A program made the position numbers and the translations under genes. The notes beneath the pieces were generated by a model. It saw only the letters and a program-made list of their open reading frames with translations, did no database searches and had not been told where the DNA came from. DNA of 64,000 bases from Bimuria novae-zelandiae CBS 107.79 (taxonomy: Eukaryota; Ascomycota; Dothideomycetes; Pleosporales; Didymosphaeriaceae): contig ML976660.1 in NCBI GenBank assembly GCA_010015655.1, positions 558,222 to 622,221 on the forward strand, written 5' to 3'. How positions within the stretch are numbered: the stretch's first letter is position 1; every line of letters begins with the position of its first letter. This document shows positions 1-12,213 of the stretch, in pieces.

Positions 1-2629
1 GGATTGGTTGACCCAATCGTCTTCTGCATCTCCACTCTGTTCGCTCCCCGAGCTCGAAGTCCGACGCGACATGCTCATCTCGTCCATGCTCATGCTCATG
101 CTCATCGCTCGGTTGTCATGAACATCCTTTCGAGGCGACTTGGGATCGAGGTCCATAGGCGTAGACTCCCTGGCATTGCGCGCCTGTCGTTGCCGTTTAA
201 GCATGTCGATGACGGAGTCGACGGTGCAGAAGGTGCCCGTGCGGCCGCAGCCCGCAGAGCAGTGTACGAGAATGGGCCGGCTATTCGGCGGATCAGGCCG
301 AGAGGGTGACCCACCGTTGACTTGTCGGCACACAGCATCGCATTGTTCAATCAGACCGAGTAAGTGGGTTGGATGGGCCGGAGCACCGAAATCAGGCCAG
401 TGTGAATATTGCAATTGAATAATCTCGCGCATGCGCTCAAATGGCTCGTCGGAATTCGAAAGCGTGAACTTGCGGACGATAACATAGGGCTGCTCGGAGC
501 TAGGTGCGGCCGTGTTCTCTGTGGGGAAGTAGCTGGATTTGTTAGGAGGATTCGCAGTCGTAGAACGGCGCTGGCCAAGCGTAGATCGCTGCGATGATTC
601 ACGACGACGGCGTATCTTGGATGGTTCGAGAGAGGCTCTACGTTCCCCGAGTGCATTCAGGTGAAGATGGCCGTAGTGCGTGCCAGACCAGTAGTTGTGC
701 GCCTTGAGTTGACCGCCCTCCTGCTCTGCGGTGAGCATTACGATGACGCGGACGTCCTGTTGCCACACGACATTCCAGAAGTCCTGTTTTGAATGTCAGC
801 ATTTACTGTGAAAGGACGCCAGGACTGAGACTTACATTGAAAGTTGCTGGAAGGGGACCCTGCGTGGCAATATATCGCTTATTAGAGAAGGACGGTTGAA
901 TGTGGTTCGCGTTGACGTAGTCGCAGCCACCTGGGCTCACTCCCTGTAGTTTGACACGCGAATGCTCGTAAGGCCAGATGCTGTTGTATCGATTTTTGGA
1001 ACCCTTCTCGATACCCGCCAGCGTCACAGCCTGTGCGACTTCTGGGCCGCCTGTTGGGCTCCCGTAGTACACCTGTCCGGATAGAGCTTTTTGCATTCGC
1101 TTCTGCTCGCGTTTCTCGATGCGCAGGAACTTGTCAGAGACAAGCTTCCCATTGTCTTTCTCACTTGCGGCATTCTGTAGCCAGGTGGGCAGCTCTTCCT
1201 CCATCGAGTGGGTCATGCCTGCAGGGTGTTTGACGGGCATTTGGCCTACGCCACCGATGAGATCCATATTCTGTCGAATGTTTCCGAAGAAGGGATTCGC
1301 GGCATTCTGAGTTACTGGCATTGGACATCCTCCAATGACTGGTGCTACGGAGGGAAATGCGTTTTCGCTACCCGCAGAAGATGTAGGAGAGCTAGACGCT
1401 TGAACGGAACCTTTTGTTATCCAGTTTGGAAACTTGGCCGCAAATTCCTGGAAACCACCGCGAATGATATAGGAACGGCCGGTCCAGCCTTCACATGTGA
1501 ACTTCTTGAGGGTGTTGATGCAGGTGGCCGCATCCTTCATCTGCGAAGAGTTCGCATCATATACTATAATGTGCTTGCTACTCCGCCACTGCTCGAATTT
1601 TTCCTTCTCTTCGTCGTCCTTGAAGGTTTCGGTCAACTTTTGCACATTGAATGACGCACGCTTGAGTAGTGTAGTAGGGATGCAAAGGCTGAGGGCGCCT
1701 TGGATGCGGGACCGTGCGTACTGCGTAGAGACACGGAGGTCAAGCAGTAGGACCTCCTCTACAGCAGACTCCAATATATTGACGACGTACTGCGGGGAGA
1801 CCATAGACGGACCGTCGGTTTTACTGTCGACGTGTGTTGGCAGTGTATCTGCACGGCGTGTCGACAGTGGGAGCTTGTTCGATGGCTCTCGCGGAGGCAG
1901 CGACGGGCGTGGGTTCCTGACTTCAGCGAATTCGGCCAGCTCGTCCGTGCGTCCATAGCCTTCTTGGTCGAGAAAGCTCGCAGGAGAATTGCGCCGCGGG
2001 CGATCGTATACAATGCATGATTCGGTGGAAAGGAGTCGTTTCGGTGATCGTGGTTTGGCTTCGCATTCGCCTCCGTCATCCTTCTTGTCGTCAGGCTGGT
2101 CGTTCGTGGTCGTCGGTAACGTCATCGATTGCGGTGACGGAGGCACTTTCATGGAGCCGAAGCCAAAACCCTTGGGCGGCGGCATGGAGCCGTGCGTTGG
2201 GTTGAAGTTGAATTGCCCCAGCGCAAACCCTCTGCTGTTCTCGGACTGGCGTCTGAACTGTTCGAATTCAGGGTTCTGGTCCACAGGGATGACGCGTGGT
2301 GATGCAGCGGCAGTGGAGCGCACATTCGAGGACGGCGGACTCCAGTTCCCGCGAATGTGCTGCGCAGCGCTGGATGCGAAGACATCCTTCTCTGCGGTTG
2401 CATCGACGGCCAGGCCGAAGTAATTAGGGCTAGGAGTCTTGGGGCCGTGCCCGTGCTCGATGCCGGGCGTCTTGAGTTCGTTCATGCGTCGACTTGCGAG
2501 CGGAGTGCTCTTGACAGGGCTCCGTGTGGCGCTGGGTCGTGACATTGGAGTAGGCCTAGAGGATCGCGGTTGCGTGTTGGGACCATGGGGCATCTCTCGC
2601 GGCCTGGGCGAGAGCGCGGGCGTCGACAT
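1..2629 (-). CDS. Rhodanese-domain protein tyrosine phosphatase (Pyp1/Pyp2-like), 3' end cut by window
   Basis: Two exons are visible: 2629-836 and 783-<1. The 52-bp intron 835-784 has a GTAAGT donor and ACAG acceptor and joins PATFN to DFWNVVW, a core tyrosine-phosphatase segment. Residues 1-270 are Ser/Pro-rich and probably disordered. Residues about 277-405 form a rhodanese/Cdc25-like domain; where a catalytic Cys would be expected the loop reads YDANSS, so this domain is probably a binding module. The phosphatase domain starts near residue 520 and carries the WPDFG loop (386-399) and the P-loop HCSAGCGRTG (235-264) with catalytic Cys and Arg. Fungal enzymes of this layout dephosphorylate stress MAP kinases; that role is inferred from the architecture. 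After the P-loop comes an Arg/Ser insert with a repeated Met-Ser stretch (about 78-115). The stop codon lies outside the window. The start is the ATG at 2629. Confidence 0.88.
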
Positions 2630-5543
2630 TGTGAGTGAGTATTATTTCCCACCGTGTGCCTGAGTGGGACAGCGATGCCGGGCGGGCTAGGAGTCGGACT
2701 GTGTAGGATACAGGGTCATGAAATGCAGAGTCGTAGTGGTGCTATTCGTAGAGGTGGGCCGTGAGGGCCGGCGAAACTGACTGTGCTGCTTCTTCAAACA
2801 GTACGATTATGACGTAGCCGTCGCGTTTGTCATCCACGTGCTGAAAGGGCCGAACCGCTGCCTCTGTACCGGGAATTCCACAGTCACGAGCGCGCCGTGT
2901 CGTTCCTCGGATTTCTGAGAAATGCAACAGGCACAGTGCGCTGCGTCAACCGTTGAGCTCGTTTCGATACGTCTTCTGTGTGCGCAAGCAATGTGGCTGC
3001 ACGGTCGATGCCGTCAAAACGGGCCTCGCTTGTCGCTGGCTGCAGGGACTCGAGCGCGTCCCTGATCAGGAACCAAGAAAAACGAAGACACGGCGTTCCA
3101 GCGGAGCGGACCGTTGAAACGGAGGGCAGAAAAGCTCAGTGCAGTGACGAGAGTGCAGGCGGATCGAGGATAAAGAGATGGATCGAAAATCCTGCCTTTG
3201 GGGAAGTGAAGGAGGATCGTCTTTCCGGACCAATTCATCGCCGTCATCGCCTGCTTCGCTAAGGACCCTGACCAGACCAACTGGCCGGCCTTGACGCCAT
3301 GTACCCTGTCAGGTGCCTATCAATTACAGCCCGCTCGCGACTCAGGTTGATAAGACGGCTGGCTACACACCGTCTCGCCCCAGGAAAAAACATTACAACA
3401 ACCGATTGTACTATATGCGCTGCAAGAGTCCGCCGTCGGACACTCCCAAGCTGTCTGCGGCTGGAAACTGGCTATCCATGCCCAACAAGTCCAGCGCGAG
3501 CTTCATCGAAGACGCCCGGGGTTTCTAGTCTTACCCGAGACGGGTCTGGAATCAATCATCCGACGCTCGGCCAGCTGATCATGCCACAAACAACCTCATG
3601 GTAGATCCTGTTTCGCTTCGTGCCACCTGGGAGTTTCAAGGTCGTCGTTGAGCAGCGGAGCCAACACCCCACTGCGCTCCGCCTGGACCCTCGATCTGCA
3701 TCCGCCAACGCCTTGCGCAATACACCAATTTAGTAGTAAGAAAGGAGGCCCTGGGGCGGAGTGAACACCTTCAACAGGTAATAATGTAATCACGGCGCGA
3801 ACTTTAACGCAGCTTTCACCGCAACTGCCTGGGAATTGCTGCCCGACCAATGGTCTTACGGCGCAGTAGTACCACGCGAGCTATTCATTCGCAAGGAATA
3901 GAAACAAGGCGGCTACCCCTGCATATATGGTCGTCTAGATCCCGGCAGCTTTTTCCCGTGCAGATGGTGACATATTTGATCTAAAATGTCCATGTGGCAC
4001 ATCAACTTGCCCGTGGATGGGGCCCTGGTGAGCTGCAGCCTTGTGGGTTGATCGTGCAGTTTCTGAGATCGCTTCCTGTCTTGCTCAAGTGTCGATAAGG
4101 CTGAAGTGGAATGCTCCATCGCTGGCACCACTGTATGATCTGCTGGCGGGTGGAGACACCTCTGGGAAGATCACAAGCCCGTGCTCTTGCGTAAAGCTGG
4201 AATCCGGTGATAAACTCAGATTTGAAAGCATGACGCATACAGTGTGCGCTCCTATGATAGTGTAGTTGCATTCTAGGCACTATGTAGCCTACTTCTAGCT
4301 TACGCGAGAGTCATCGACGATGTGGCATCTGATGACTTAGTACATGCATCAGAAAAGGAAAGAACAGGGAGCTAAGGATGTTCTTTATCGAGGGAGCTGA
4401 CCTGCACGATATCTCAGTATTCCGCCTCGCAGTTGCTCCTGGAATGGATGGCATCCACCGTCGCTACCGCCCAACATTCGCCTACCCCCTCGCCCATCGC
4501 GCCCTTATTCTTGCGTATTATTTCGGTGCGCCCTCTCTCGCGTAAAGCCAAAAGCTGGCTGTATAAGACTATATTCGTAATTACTATTTAGCTATTGTAC
4601 TGCCTATCCTAGGGTTAACTTACTTATCCCTTTGAATAAGCAATACACTATGCCTTTATAGCCCACCTCTACCTTTACGCAAGAGGCCCTTCTATCACGT
4701 AACTATCGTGTTTTATAGTTACTGTGTCGCGCATGATCCATTTACGTCGTTGATAACGATAAAAGGAGCCCCCGGCCTCGCAGTTTTGCTTTTGAGAGCC
4801 TTATTCAACGCCTTTTTGAAATGCATAACATCACCGTTGATTTAGAAACGGGCCCCTTTCCTAAAAGGAAAACACGATAGAACATTTCGAGGGAGAAGTG
4901 GTGTTCTACTCTACCTAATGCCTGGACTGCCACCGGTGAGAAGGACTTTTCGAAGATGGTATCATACCACGGGTAGGTACATAAGTGCACAGGATTCCAA
5001 GAGCAGGTTTACACGAATGGAGTATAGCTGAATTCTCCAAAAAAAAAAAAAAAAAGTTCATGCTGTAGCAAGTACCTCGCAACCCTTGGTACTGGTGGGG
5101 TGGGAAAGCCCGTATCAAATGCCCCTGTTACCATAGGTACGTTGCGACATAATTAATGGAATCGAATTTCCTCGTTGACTCTCACAGATTATTCTTGTGT
5201 ACCGACCAAAATCTACTTCCAAAATTTCAGACAGATGCTGGTGAGCGACAAACAGCCTTCTTCCCTGCCTATCAAACCGCATCTTTTTCCAACGTCCACG
5301 TTAACAACTAAGTTTAGAAAAAGTACACGTGTTACCACAATGAATCAACATAAGCGTCAACGGTTCACATGGTGCTGTATGGCTGGCCTGTAGCTTTACG
5401 CGACGGCTTGGCCCCGCGGTATCACCTGCCTTCGCGTCGGCGCTTGAGCGCGCCTTCCCCGCGTCGCCTCCACTCAACTCCAATCAAGATTGTTCACCAC
5501 CCCCAGGCCCCAAGAATTTTGCGCCACCAAGCCTCGTAGAGAT
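2630..5543. other. Intergenic region, no supported gene
   Basis: This is the shared upstream region of the divergent phosphatase and NSE1 genes. Open frames here are short, overlapping and without recognisable motifs. About 4,540-4,740 is locally AT-rich with few long frames, possibly an old repeat scrap. A run of 17 A lies at 5039-5055. I see no tRNA or transposon ends. Confidence 0.5.
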
Positions 5544-6633
5544 ATGGCGCGAAGTCCTAACGGCTATCGTGCGGACTCTCCAGAAGCGCCTGTCTACGAT
5601 GAAGCTCACAAGGCATTCCTGCAAGCCTTCTTCGCGAACTCAGTCTTTACATTCGACGCGTTGAAGCCGGTCATCGCTTCCATACTTGAAGCACAAGGTC
5701 AGCATCTCTTTGTTTGCTCTTACCTCCGTGTTTTGACCCGGGCCTGGCGCTCACTATCTCTCAGATCCCGCCCGCCGACGACTTCCAGACGATATCACTG
5801 AGGCAATGATAAACTCGCTTGTACAAAATACAAATGCAAAGATTGCACCGTTCGACTTCGAAATCCGCTCGGCCCGCGACCAAATCAAAGGCGAACGCAC
5901 GTATGCACTTGTCAATACTGCTTCAGATACCTTCACCCAGCTAGCAACCTCGTTTACGCCCGACGAAATCGCGTACATCAAGCGTCTCCTGGACGAGATG
6001 TTCGAAACGAATAACTCAAGGACAAGAGAGGTAATGGCGGTGAACCAAATGCGCACGAAGCAGCTGGCGAAAGCGCCGCCGCGCGACCGTCAAAGCCAGG
6101 CAGCGACGCAGATGGAGGCCGACAAAGATCCGACAGAGGTCGATGTGAGCGCTAAGAGCATAACTCATGCTGACTGTGACCGGGTTCTGCAGACACTTGT
6201 CTCGCAGGGCTTCTTCCAACGTTCAAAGAAATTTTACTATTCGCTCGCGCCGCGAGGACTGTTGGAGCTTCGAAATTATTTGAAGGAAACATACAACGAA
6301 CCTCTGGCGGAAGACGACGAAGAAGAGGAGGAACCCATCGTACGGATACGAGACTGTGAAGGGTGCAAGGAGATCGTCACCGTCGGGCAACGTTGCGACA
6401 ATAGGGATTGCGGCATGCGATGGCATACTAGATGCGCGAATCAGTATTTCGGAGCACAACAAGACAAACGGTGCCCAAAGTGCAAAACAAACTGGACCGG
6501 TGGTACGTATGTCGGAGAAAAGGCCGATGGCCGACATAAAAATAGCAGTACTACAGGGCGGAACTACGGGAGGCAAGTGCCAGATGAAGAGGAAGATGAG
6601 GATGAAGACGCAGAGGGAGAAGACGATGACTAG
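5544..6633 (+). CDS. NSE1: SMC5/6 complex subunit NSE1 (RING-like E3 ligase component)
   Basis: Exons 5544-5697 and 5765-6633 give a 340-aa protein. The 67-bp intron has a GTCAGC donor and CTCAG acceptor and restores the frame reading DITEAMINSL. The first half carries the paired winged-helix (MAGE-binding) region seen in NSE1 proteins, including the pieces FTPDEIAYIKRLLDEMF and GFFQRSKKFYYSL. Near residues 245-300 is the variant RING: CEGC, then C-x4-C with GMRWHTRC, then CPKC, giving the C4HC3 ligand order of NSE1. The tail is highly acidic. With NSE3 and NSE4 this subunit forms the head-bridging module of SMC5/6, which acts in DNA repair and replication-fork stability in the nucleus. The start is the first ATG that leaves the N-terminal helix intact; an upstream frame from 5490 lacks an ATG. 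Confidence 0.93.
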
Positions 6634-7079
6634 AGCCACGCGACTAAGATGATACCCAATGCAAAGCATGAAAAAGGACGGATGGCCATATCGAGCGACA
6701 CTACCATGTGTTATCACGCAAAATGAAAGTGCGGAGGACGGTGGATCTTGAAACAGGAGATGATGGGATCGAACACCGTAATTTCTACCTGCGAGGACGG
6801 CCAAATACTACCCACTACACTTTTCGATGGTTTCCCAAGTATACAGTCCTGCCTACCGCGATTTAAGGTCATATATAGATGTATTCTTGCAGCATATCAG
6901 CGAGCTAATTCTAGAGCCACAAATGCTGCCCACTCAATGCCCTGAGTGTTGCCCAACCCTTACTTCATGCTTTTACCGACAGCGTTTGGGCGCGCTGCTT
7001 TACTCTAGCTAGCGATGCAGCGCTCTAACCATTTCCGTTTGGATATCGACACTCCGCCCATGTGTTTACGACTCTTCGC
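6634..7079. other. Convergent 3' intergenic region
   Basis: NSE1 and the MFS gene end toward each other here. I see only 3'-UTR-like sequence, without a gene or repeat. Confidence 0.5.
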
Positions 7080-8726
7080 TCAGGCTTTCACACTCAAATC
7101 CCACCCCTTATGACACACTCTCGCCACCCACAGAATCGCAGCGCTCGCTAGCAGCATCACTCCCCCATACACCCACACCGCCCAAAACCCGCTTTCATCC
7201 AATATCGCCCCTCCAATGGGCGTCCCGATCAACAGCCCCACAGCGATGACGCCAAAGCTCTGTCCCATCCTCGTACCGATCTTGCCTCTCTCCGTCAAGC
7301 TCAGATGCACGACGATGGTCGGCGGCAAACTGACAAACGTCCCGGAGAAGAAACCGTAAAAGGCCATGAGCAGGATGATGCCAGCCGCCGACTGCGCCGA
7401 TATAAAGCAGAAACAAAGCACGCCGGAGAGGACAGTGCACGGAATCACGACATTGTACGGGCCCAGCTTGTCAGCCAGGAAATTGGGAATGATGCGTCCA
7501 AATACACTCGTCGAGTTCATGATGGCGAGGAGGTAGAACCCAAGGTCCGGGTTCGTGATGTGGTCGTTTATCGCGTACAGCTGTGCGTAGAAAAACGGCA
7601 TGTACAGGCCCATGAAGCCAATGAAGAAACCCAGGACCATGAGGCTGTAGGCTGGCATCTTGAACGCGGAAAGGTCGAATAGGGAGCGCGATTTCGCGGG
7701 GAGCACGCGCACTTTCATCAACAGGTTTGGGATCAGCATCGTCACGAGGATGATGAAGCCGATCACACGCGTCGTCCATGCGAAGCCGATCTGTGGGAGA
7801 AGCTTGTGGAAGACGATGGGGTAGACGACACCACCGAGGGAGGAACCACTTGCGGCGAGGCCCATGGCGGTGGCGATCTTCGTGGTGAAGTATGTACTGA
7901 GAATCGCGACGGATGGAATGAATAGGCAGCCGCAGCCCAGCCCTATACAGATGGCTTGTGCGAGCAGAACCTGGTAATACTCGGTGCACAGCGAGAGCAT
8001 CATCTGCCCGAGCACCAACAGGAAGCTGCCGCCCAGGAGGAGTATGCGGAAGCAGCCTCGATCGTACAAGGGGCCGGTGAACATGCCGATGACGAGGAGA
8101 AGAAAGGCTTGAATCGAGCCGATCCATGAGATGGCGGAGGGGTTTGAGCTAATGAGGAGATCGGTCTCGTAAAATGCCTAATACATAAGATCAGCTTTGG
8201 AGCTTCGCAAGCTTCGTGAAGCCGCGGTAGAACGCGTGAAAAAAAATAACTCGATTTACCTGATAAGATCCAAAGGTATTGATGATACCCCTGTGTCGAT
8301 GTTAGTTACTGCTTGATAACAAAGCAAACCAAATGAACCTAAGCATCTGACGCAGCATTGCGCCGTGAGTACAAATGAGCGTATCGAACTGACAACATAC
8401 CAACTATTGAAAAACAAGAAGAATGCCCCTAGAACTTGTGACCACGCGGCTAACCCTCCATTCGGTATCGCTAATGCATTGTTGATACTTGGTCGACTTT
8501 TCGACGGCTCCAGCTGCTCTCCAATTTTCTCCTTCCCTTGTTCTTCAGCCTGATTTTCTTCCGTCACCCGCTGCTCCTTGTCTTGTACCGGGGCATTCTG
8601 AGCCTGTTGCTGTATGCTTTGAACGGATACGCTAGTAGAAGAACCAGAATGTGCGACGGTCTTATCATCCCAAATCGTTGAGGGCGCGTCCTCTACACCC
8701 ACATTTGGCGCACGATCCATGTTCAA
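7080..8726 (-). CDS. MFS monocarboxylate-type transporter (MCT/MCH family)
   Basis: Three exons, 8726-8401, 8290-8260 and 8177-7080, give 484 aa. The middle exon is only 31 bp and encodes GIINTFGSYQ. Both introns have GT-AG ends (GTATGT and GTAAAT donors; CACAG and ATTAG acceptors) and restore the family pattern from the first helix (FFLFFNSWGIINTFG) into AFYETDLL. The N-terminal 85 residues are hydrophilic and Glu/Gln-rich, as in fungal MCH proteins. About twelve hydrophobic segments follow, with a glycine-rich stretch in helix 4 (CIGLGCGCLFIP) and the pattern GLAASGSSLGG after it. Family members carry monocarboxylates or related small acids across the plasma membrane; the substrate cannot be read from sequence. 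The neighbours are unrelated, so no cluster is implied. Confidence 0.88.
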
Positions 8727-10020
8727 TCAGACTTCGTACCTCGCAGCTACAAGACGTACAGGAAAATACGCGTGATGCCTGCGCAAAGAGAATCGTGTCT
8801 AGCCTATCCGAATCAAGCTGAAAGAGCTACAGACGTCTCAGCCTGCACATAGACGAAGAGAAAGGCTGAAGAGTAGCGTACCGCAAGGTAGGCGTCGAAT
8901 ATCGGCATGCCGTAAGGCGCCTTCGGCTGAATATAACCACCAAAACCCCTGTGGAGTAAGCCCAGCACGGCAGGCTTCAAAGAGCGAGCCGTTGCCATTT
9001 CAGCTCAAGCGGCCGTGCAAGGCGTCAACGATTCGCGCCCCCAACAGCGATCTCAAAAATACACTTTTACCAGCACAAGCGAGGGAAAACCGCTCTTGTT
9101 CCCGCGTAAAAGCCGACACTAACTGTATTAAATGTTATAAAGGGCAGGTCTTACAATGCCACATAATGACAAATAGACAAAAGGGTACGCGCGACACCGA
9201 TTAAGCTTTTGTAAAGGCGGGGCCGCGGAGTCTTGTCTCAAGCTTGTGTAGAAGGAGACATGCCAGCTCCGACTTCTCCGACCTGAAAACCGCAAGCGAC
9301 AGTGGCACATACTGTCCCGTACCCGTAATGCATTTCTCACCGAACTCGGTGCTATCTACTGACTATCGCCTCGAACCTCTGAGCTCGCGCTCAAAAAAAT
9401 CGCCCGAGCGGTGTATATGTGAAAGAAGAAACGAGAGAGATCATCGGACATGCGGAGATGAAAACACACACATCCGTACCAATCAGCCGACGTTAGGTCG
9501 AAGAAAAGAATGAGAACATGACAAGGTGATGCCATGGACGGGTGATGTACAAATGGAAAAAGTAGGATCGGGTACTTGTCTGCCTCCTCTGATATTCGTC
9601 GTGATCTTAAATCTTGGTATGCTCATCATTTCGTACTTTTTTGAAGGCTCCTTGCCTGACCGCCATGTAAAATAAACGAACAAGGTATAAACCGGAGACG
9701 CCAGTTGTAACGCCGAAGTCGCTGTAATGCGTGAAAATCAGAAACGTATGTCCTCCATCGCAGGAACGAGATCCTCCAATGCTTTCGAAAGAAAATTCAT
9801 GTGGAATCCGGAAACCCTAACAACGCTTGCAACATTATAGTAGCGGCTGCTTGTCGCAACGTAAATACCTGTAAGAAGTAGAGCTTGCAGCCATCTGACC
9901 CTGCCACTTGCAGAATTAGAACAAATAGTGTGGTACAATGCGTCACCATGATAGGTAACGCAATGTTAACTGTACGAGCAACTCTGCTCTGAAGCTGTAC
10001 CAACTCGTAACCGGTGGCCA
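8727..10020. other. Intergenic region
   Basis: Upstream sequence of the MCT-type gene and the 3' side of the BTB-like gene. Only short frames without motifs are present. I see no RNA gene or repeat. Confidence 0.45.
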
Positions 10021-12213
10021 TTAAGCCTGCTCCACGATGCGAATGGTCACGGCCCTGTACCCTGAAGCGCGCTTCGAAGCAGGCTCGACACGTTCCTCTC
10101 GATACAGATTTTTCAAGAGTGCCCTGGGAACATCCACCAAAGGCTTAGTCAGGCTCTTCAGCACCTTTTGGCGACGCTTCTCACGCTCATCGATAACATC
10201 CCGCATGATTTTCATCAGACCGCTCCATCCAACTTGGTTGGCAGCAGCAGGGTGACTGAAGAGTCGATCTAGGGAAGCGAGTGGTATAGAGAGTAGGATA
10301 CTCGAGAGCAGCTGTGTGACGTGACTTGGCTTAAGCTCGTCTTCTGGGGGCGCGTCCCCGAACCGAATTTTACTTAGTCTTGGATTGTGTGACGGCTGCT
10401 TGGACTCCACAACAGCCGGCAGCCTTGGGAGCTGGCAAAGTTCTGGGGCAATCGCGTAGAGCGAGAAATCCGATGGGAAGTTGTAAGCGATGAACTCCAG
10501 CGCATCATCAAGCAGCGGCACGGCGTAAGTTTCGAAGAGGCGATTATCTGTACTATAGCCGTTGGGTTGCACTGTCGTCTTGTTGGCTGAGAATCCAAAG
10601 TGGAGAACAATATCGAGGGTATCCCAGCGGAAGAGCGACTTGACGATTTGCAAACCACGAGCAAGCATCTCTGGTATTTGTAACACTCTCCCCGCAGCCG
10701 CGTAGCTGATAGCCTGGCCCATACGTTTGCGAGCTTCGTTGAAGGCGTACCCTTGATCATGACCCCCGTCATAAGGGCTCAGATTGTAGTGCAGTAGCTC
10801 CACCGGTAGCAGCGGCCCAGCGTACAGGATTTTAACTGCCTCGTGTAACGACTCCGCCATGACAAATTTGTCGTCGGTCAAGACCTCAGCCAGCCGCCTT
10901 GTGTCTTTGGATTGGAACGGTGGCGGCGTGCTGTGCCGGAGGGCTTCAAAGACCACTGGGCTTCGCGAGACGATGGCCGCATGCACAGGCATAGACCACA
11001 AAATAGCATCCGGCGACCGTATGTGAAGGATATAGTCTGTGAATTCGGGGTTTCCGAATAAGTGGGTAATGTGCTTGCCGACATCGTAGATCTCAGCGGC
11101 TGCATGGTTGCTTGGGGCTCTGCCGTTTGCGCGGACGCTGTTCTGTGATTCCTCATCATAGTTTGAGCTTGGGCCAGCGTCGCCAGACTGGGACTTGCTC
11201 GGAGACTGGGAATGTGATCTAGTCGCGACGCCATTCAAAGCCACGGGGCCACCCTGAGGTGAAAACGGGGCAGAGAAAGGGGTTTGGAAGGCTCCTGATA
11301 CAGGTGGATATATAGGCGAATGGAACTCGCTTCCGTTGGCGTAGACTGCATCGGGTGGCAGTGCCATGGAGTACGGAGGATGCGGCCATGACGCAGCAGG
11401 TTCCGAGGGATGGTGGGAATGACCAGGATAGAACTGAGGAGCGAGATGGGGAGGAGCGAGGCTGGGCGGTGGGCGAGCAAAAGCTTGGTGTGCAGAACAC
11501 GGGCCAGGCTCAAAATCCTGAGGAGTGGAAGGCATTACGGGGGAGTCTGGCGCAACTCCGCCGAAGACAAGTCCTTCTACGCTTGCATGCGGCCGATGAG
11601 CAAGGCCGTCCGTATGCTCTGCAGCGAGTGGGTATCCCACGGGCTTCTCTCTAGGGTGAAACTCAGGTGGGAGCTCGGTGCGTACGGTCGACTTGGGCCG
11701 CTCGCCATTGCTATTGCCATTGCCATTTGCGGCGGCAATAGCGGATTCGGGTTGCGGCGTAGCGGCAAACTCTTCTTCAGGATGTGCCGTGGCGGTTTGC
11801 TCGTCTTGTCGCAGATTTAGCATATATTTTGTGTGTCGCGCAAAAGTGCGACCAGGCAGAAACATACCTCGGGTGCTCGGTGCCTCCTCTACATAGTCGT
11901 CCCTAGAGCGCGCAGGAGAGCTTGCCAGTACCTGCTCGTCGCCGTTTCCGCGATGCATAGGCGATACTCGCGATTCTGGAGTCAGAGGCGTCTCAACAAC
12001 TGCAGGAGCTTCTGGCTCTGCGCTCTTGGCTGCGGGATGCGGCTCTGGATCGCGCTGAGTCACTGTGACAGACTCCTCTGGCGTGATCGGTCTCACGGGC
12101 GGCGGGCGCGAGAAGCGGTGGGGGACAGCTGGAATGATGCGATTGACCGAACGGCGAGGCTGCCTCTGGGGAGCGGCGGCGAGAACGGCGTCGACGGCCT
12201 GGCTGGGGGCCAT
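10021..12213 (-). CDS. BTB/POZ-like domain protein, fungal, function unknown
   Basis: The frame runs 730 aa without a stop. I start at the ATG at 12213 because its context CACAATGGCC is good and the longer frame to 12420 begins with GTG, not ATG. The first 440 residues are Pro/Ser-rich and probably disordered. Near residues 445-620 a BTB-like fold is suggested by FTDYILHI, VHAAIVSRSPVVFEAL, a later EAVKILYAG strip and the following helices. The C-terminal 200 residues are mostly helical and basic near the end. Similar fungal proteins are uncharacterised; BTB domains mediate dimerisation or cullin-3 binding, but no partner is evident here. A possible 63-bp in-frame intron (11867-11805, GTATGT donor) would shorten it to 709 aa. 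Confidence is high for the gene and moderate for the domain call. Confidence 0.72.
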   Translation of the reverse strand: MAPSQAVDAVLAAAPQRQPRRSVNRIIPAVPHRFSRPPPVRPITPEESVTVTQRDPEPHPAAKSAEPEAPAVVETPLTPESRVSPMHRGNGDEQVLASSPARSRDDYVEEAPSTRGMFLPGRTFARHTKYMLNLRQDEQTATAHPEEEFAATPQPESAIAAANGNGNSNGERPKSTVRTELPPEFHPREKPVGYPLAAEHTDGLAHRPHASVEGLVFGGVAPDSPVMPSTPQDFEPGPCSAHQAFARPPPSLAPPHLAPQFYPGHSHHPSEPAASWPHPPYSMALPPDAVYANGSEFHSPIYPPVSGAFQTPFSAPFSPQGGPVALNGVATRSHSQSPSKSQSGDAGPSSNYDEESQNSVRANGRAPSNHAAAEIYDVGKHITHLFGNPEFTDYILHIRSPDAILWSMPVHAAIVSRSPVVFEALRHSTPPPFQSKDTRRLAEVLTDDKFVMAESLHEAVKILYAGPLLPVELLHYNLSPYDGGHDQGYAFNEARKRMGQAISYAAAGRVLQIPEMLARGLQIVKSLFRWDTLDIVLHFGFSANKTTVQPNGYSTDNRLFETYAVPLLDDALEFIAYNFPSDFSLYAIAPELCQLPRLPAVVESKQPSHNPRLSKIRFGDAPPEDELKPSHVTQLLSSILLSIPLASLDRLFSHPAAANQVGWSGLMKIMRDVIDEREKRRQKVLKSLTKPLVDVPRALLKNLYREERVEPASKRASGYRAVTIRIVEQA

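Noticed and set aside
5039..5055. Poly-A tail of a retroposed gene
   Set aside because: No coding or LINE-like sequence precedes it and no target duplication was found.
7080..12213. A secondary-metabolite or transport gene cluster
   Set aside because: The neighbouring genes are unrelated and no synthase or regulator is present.
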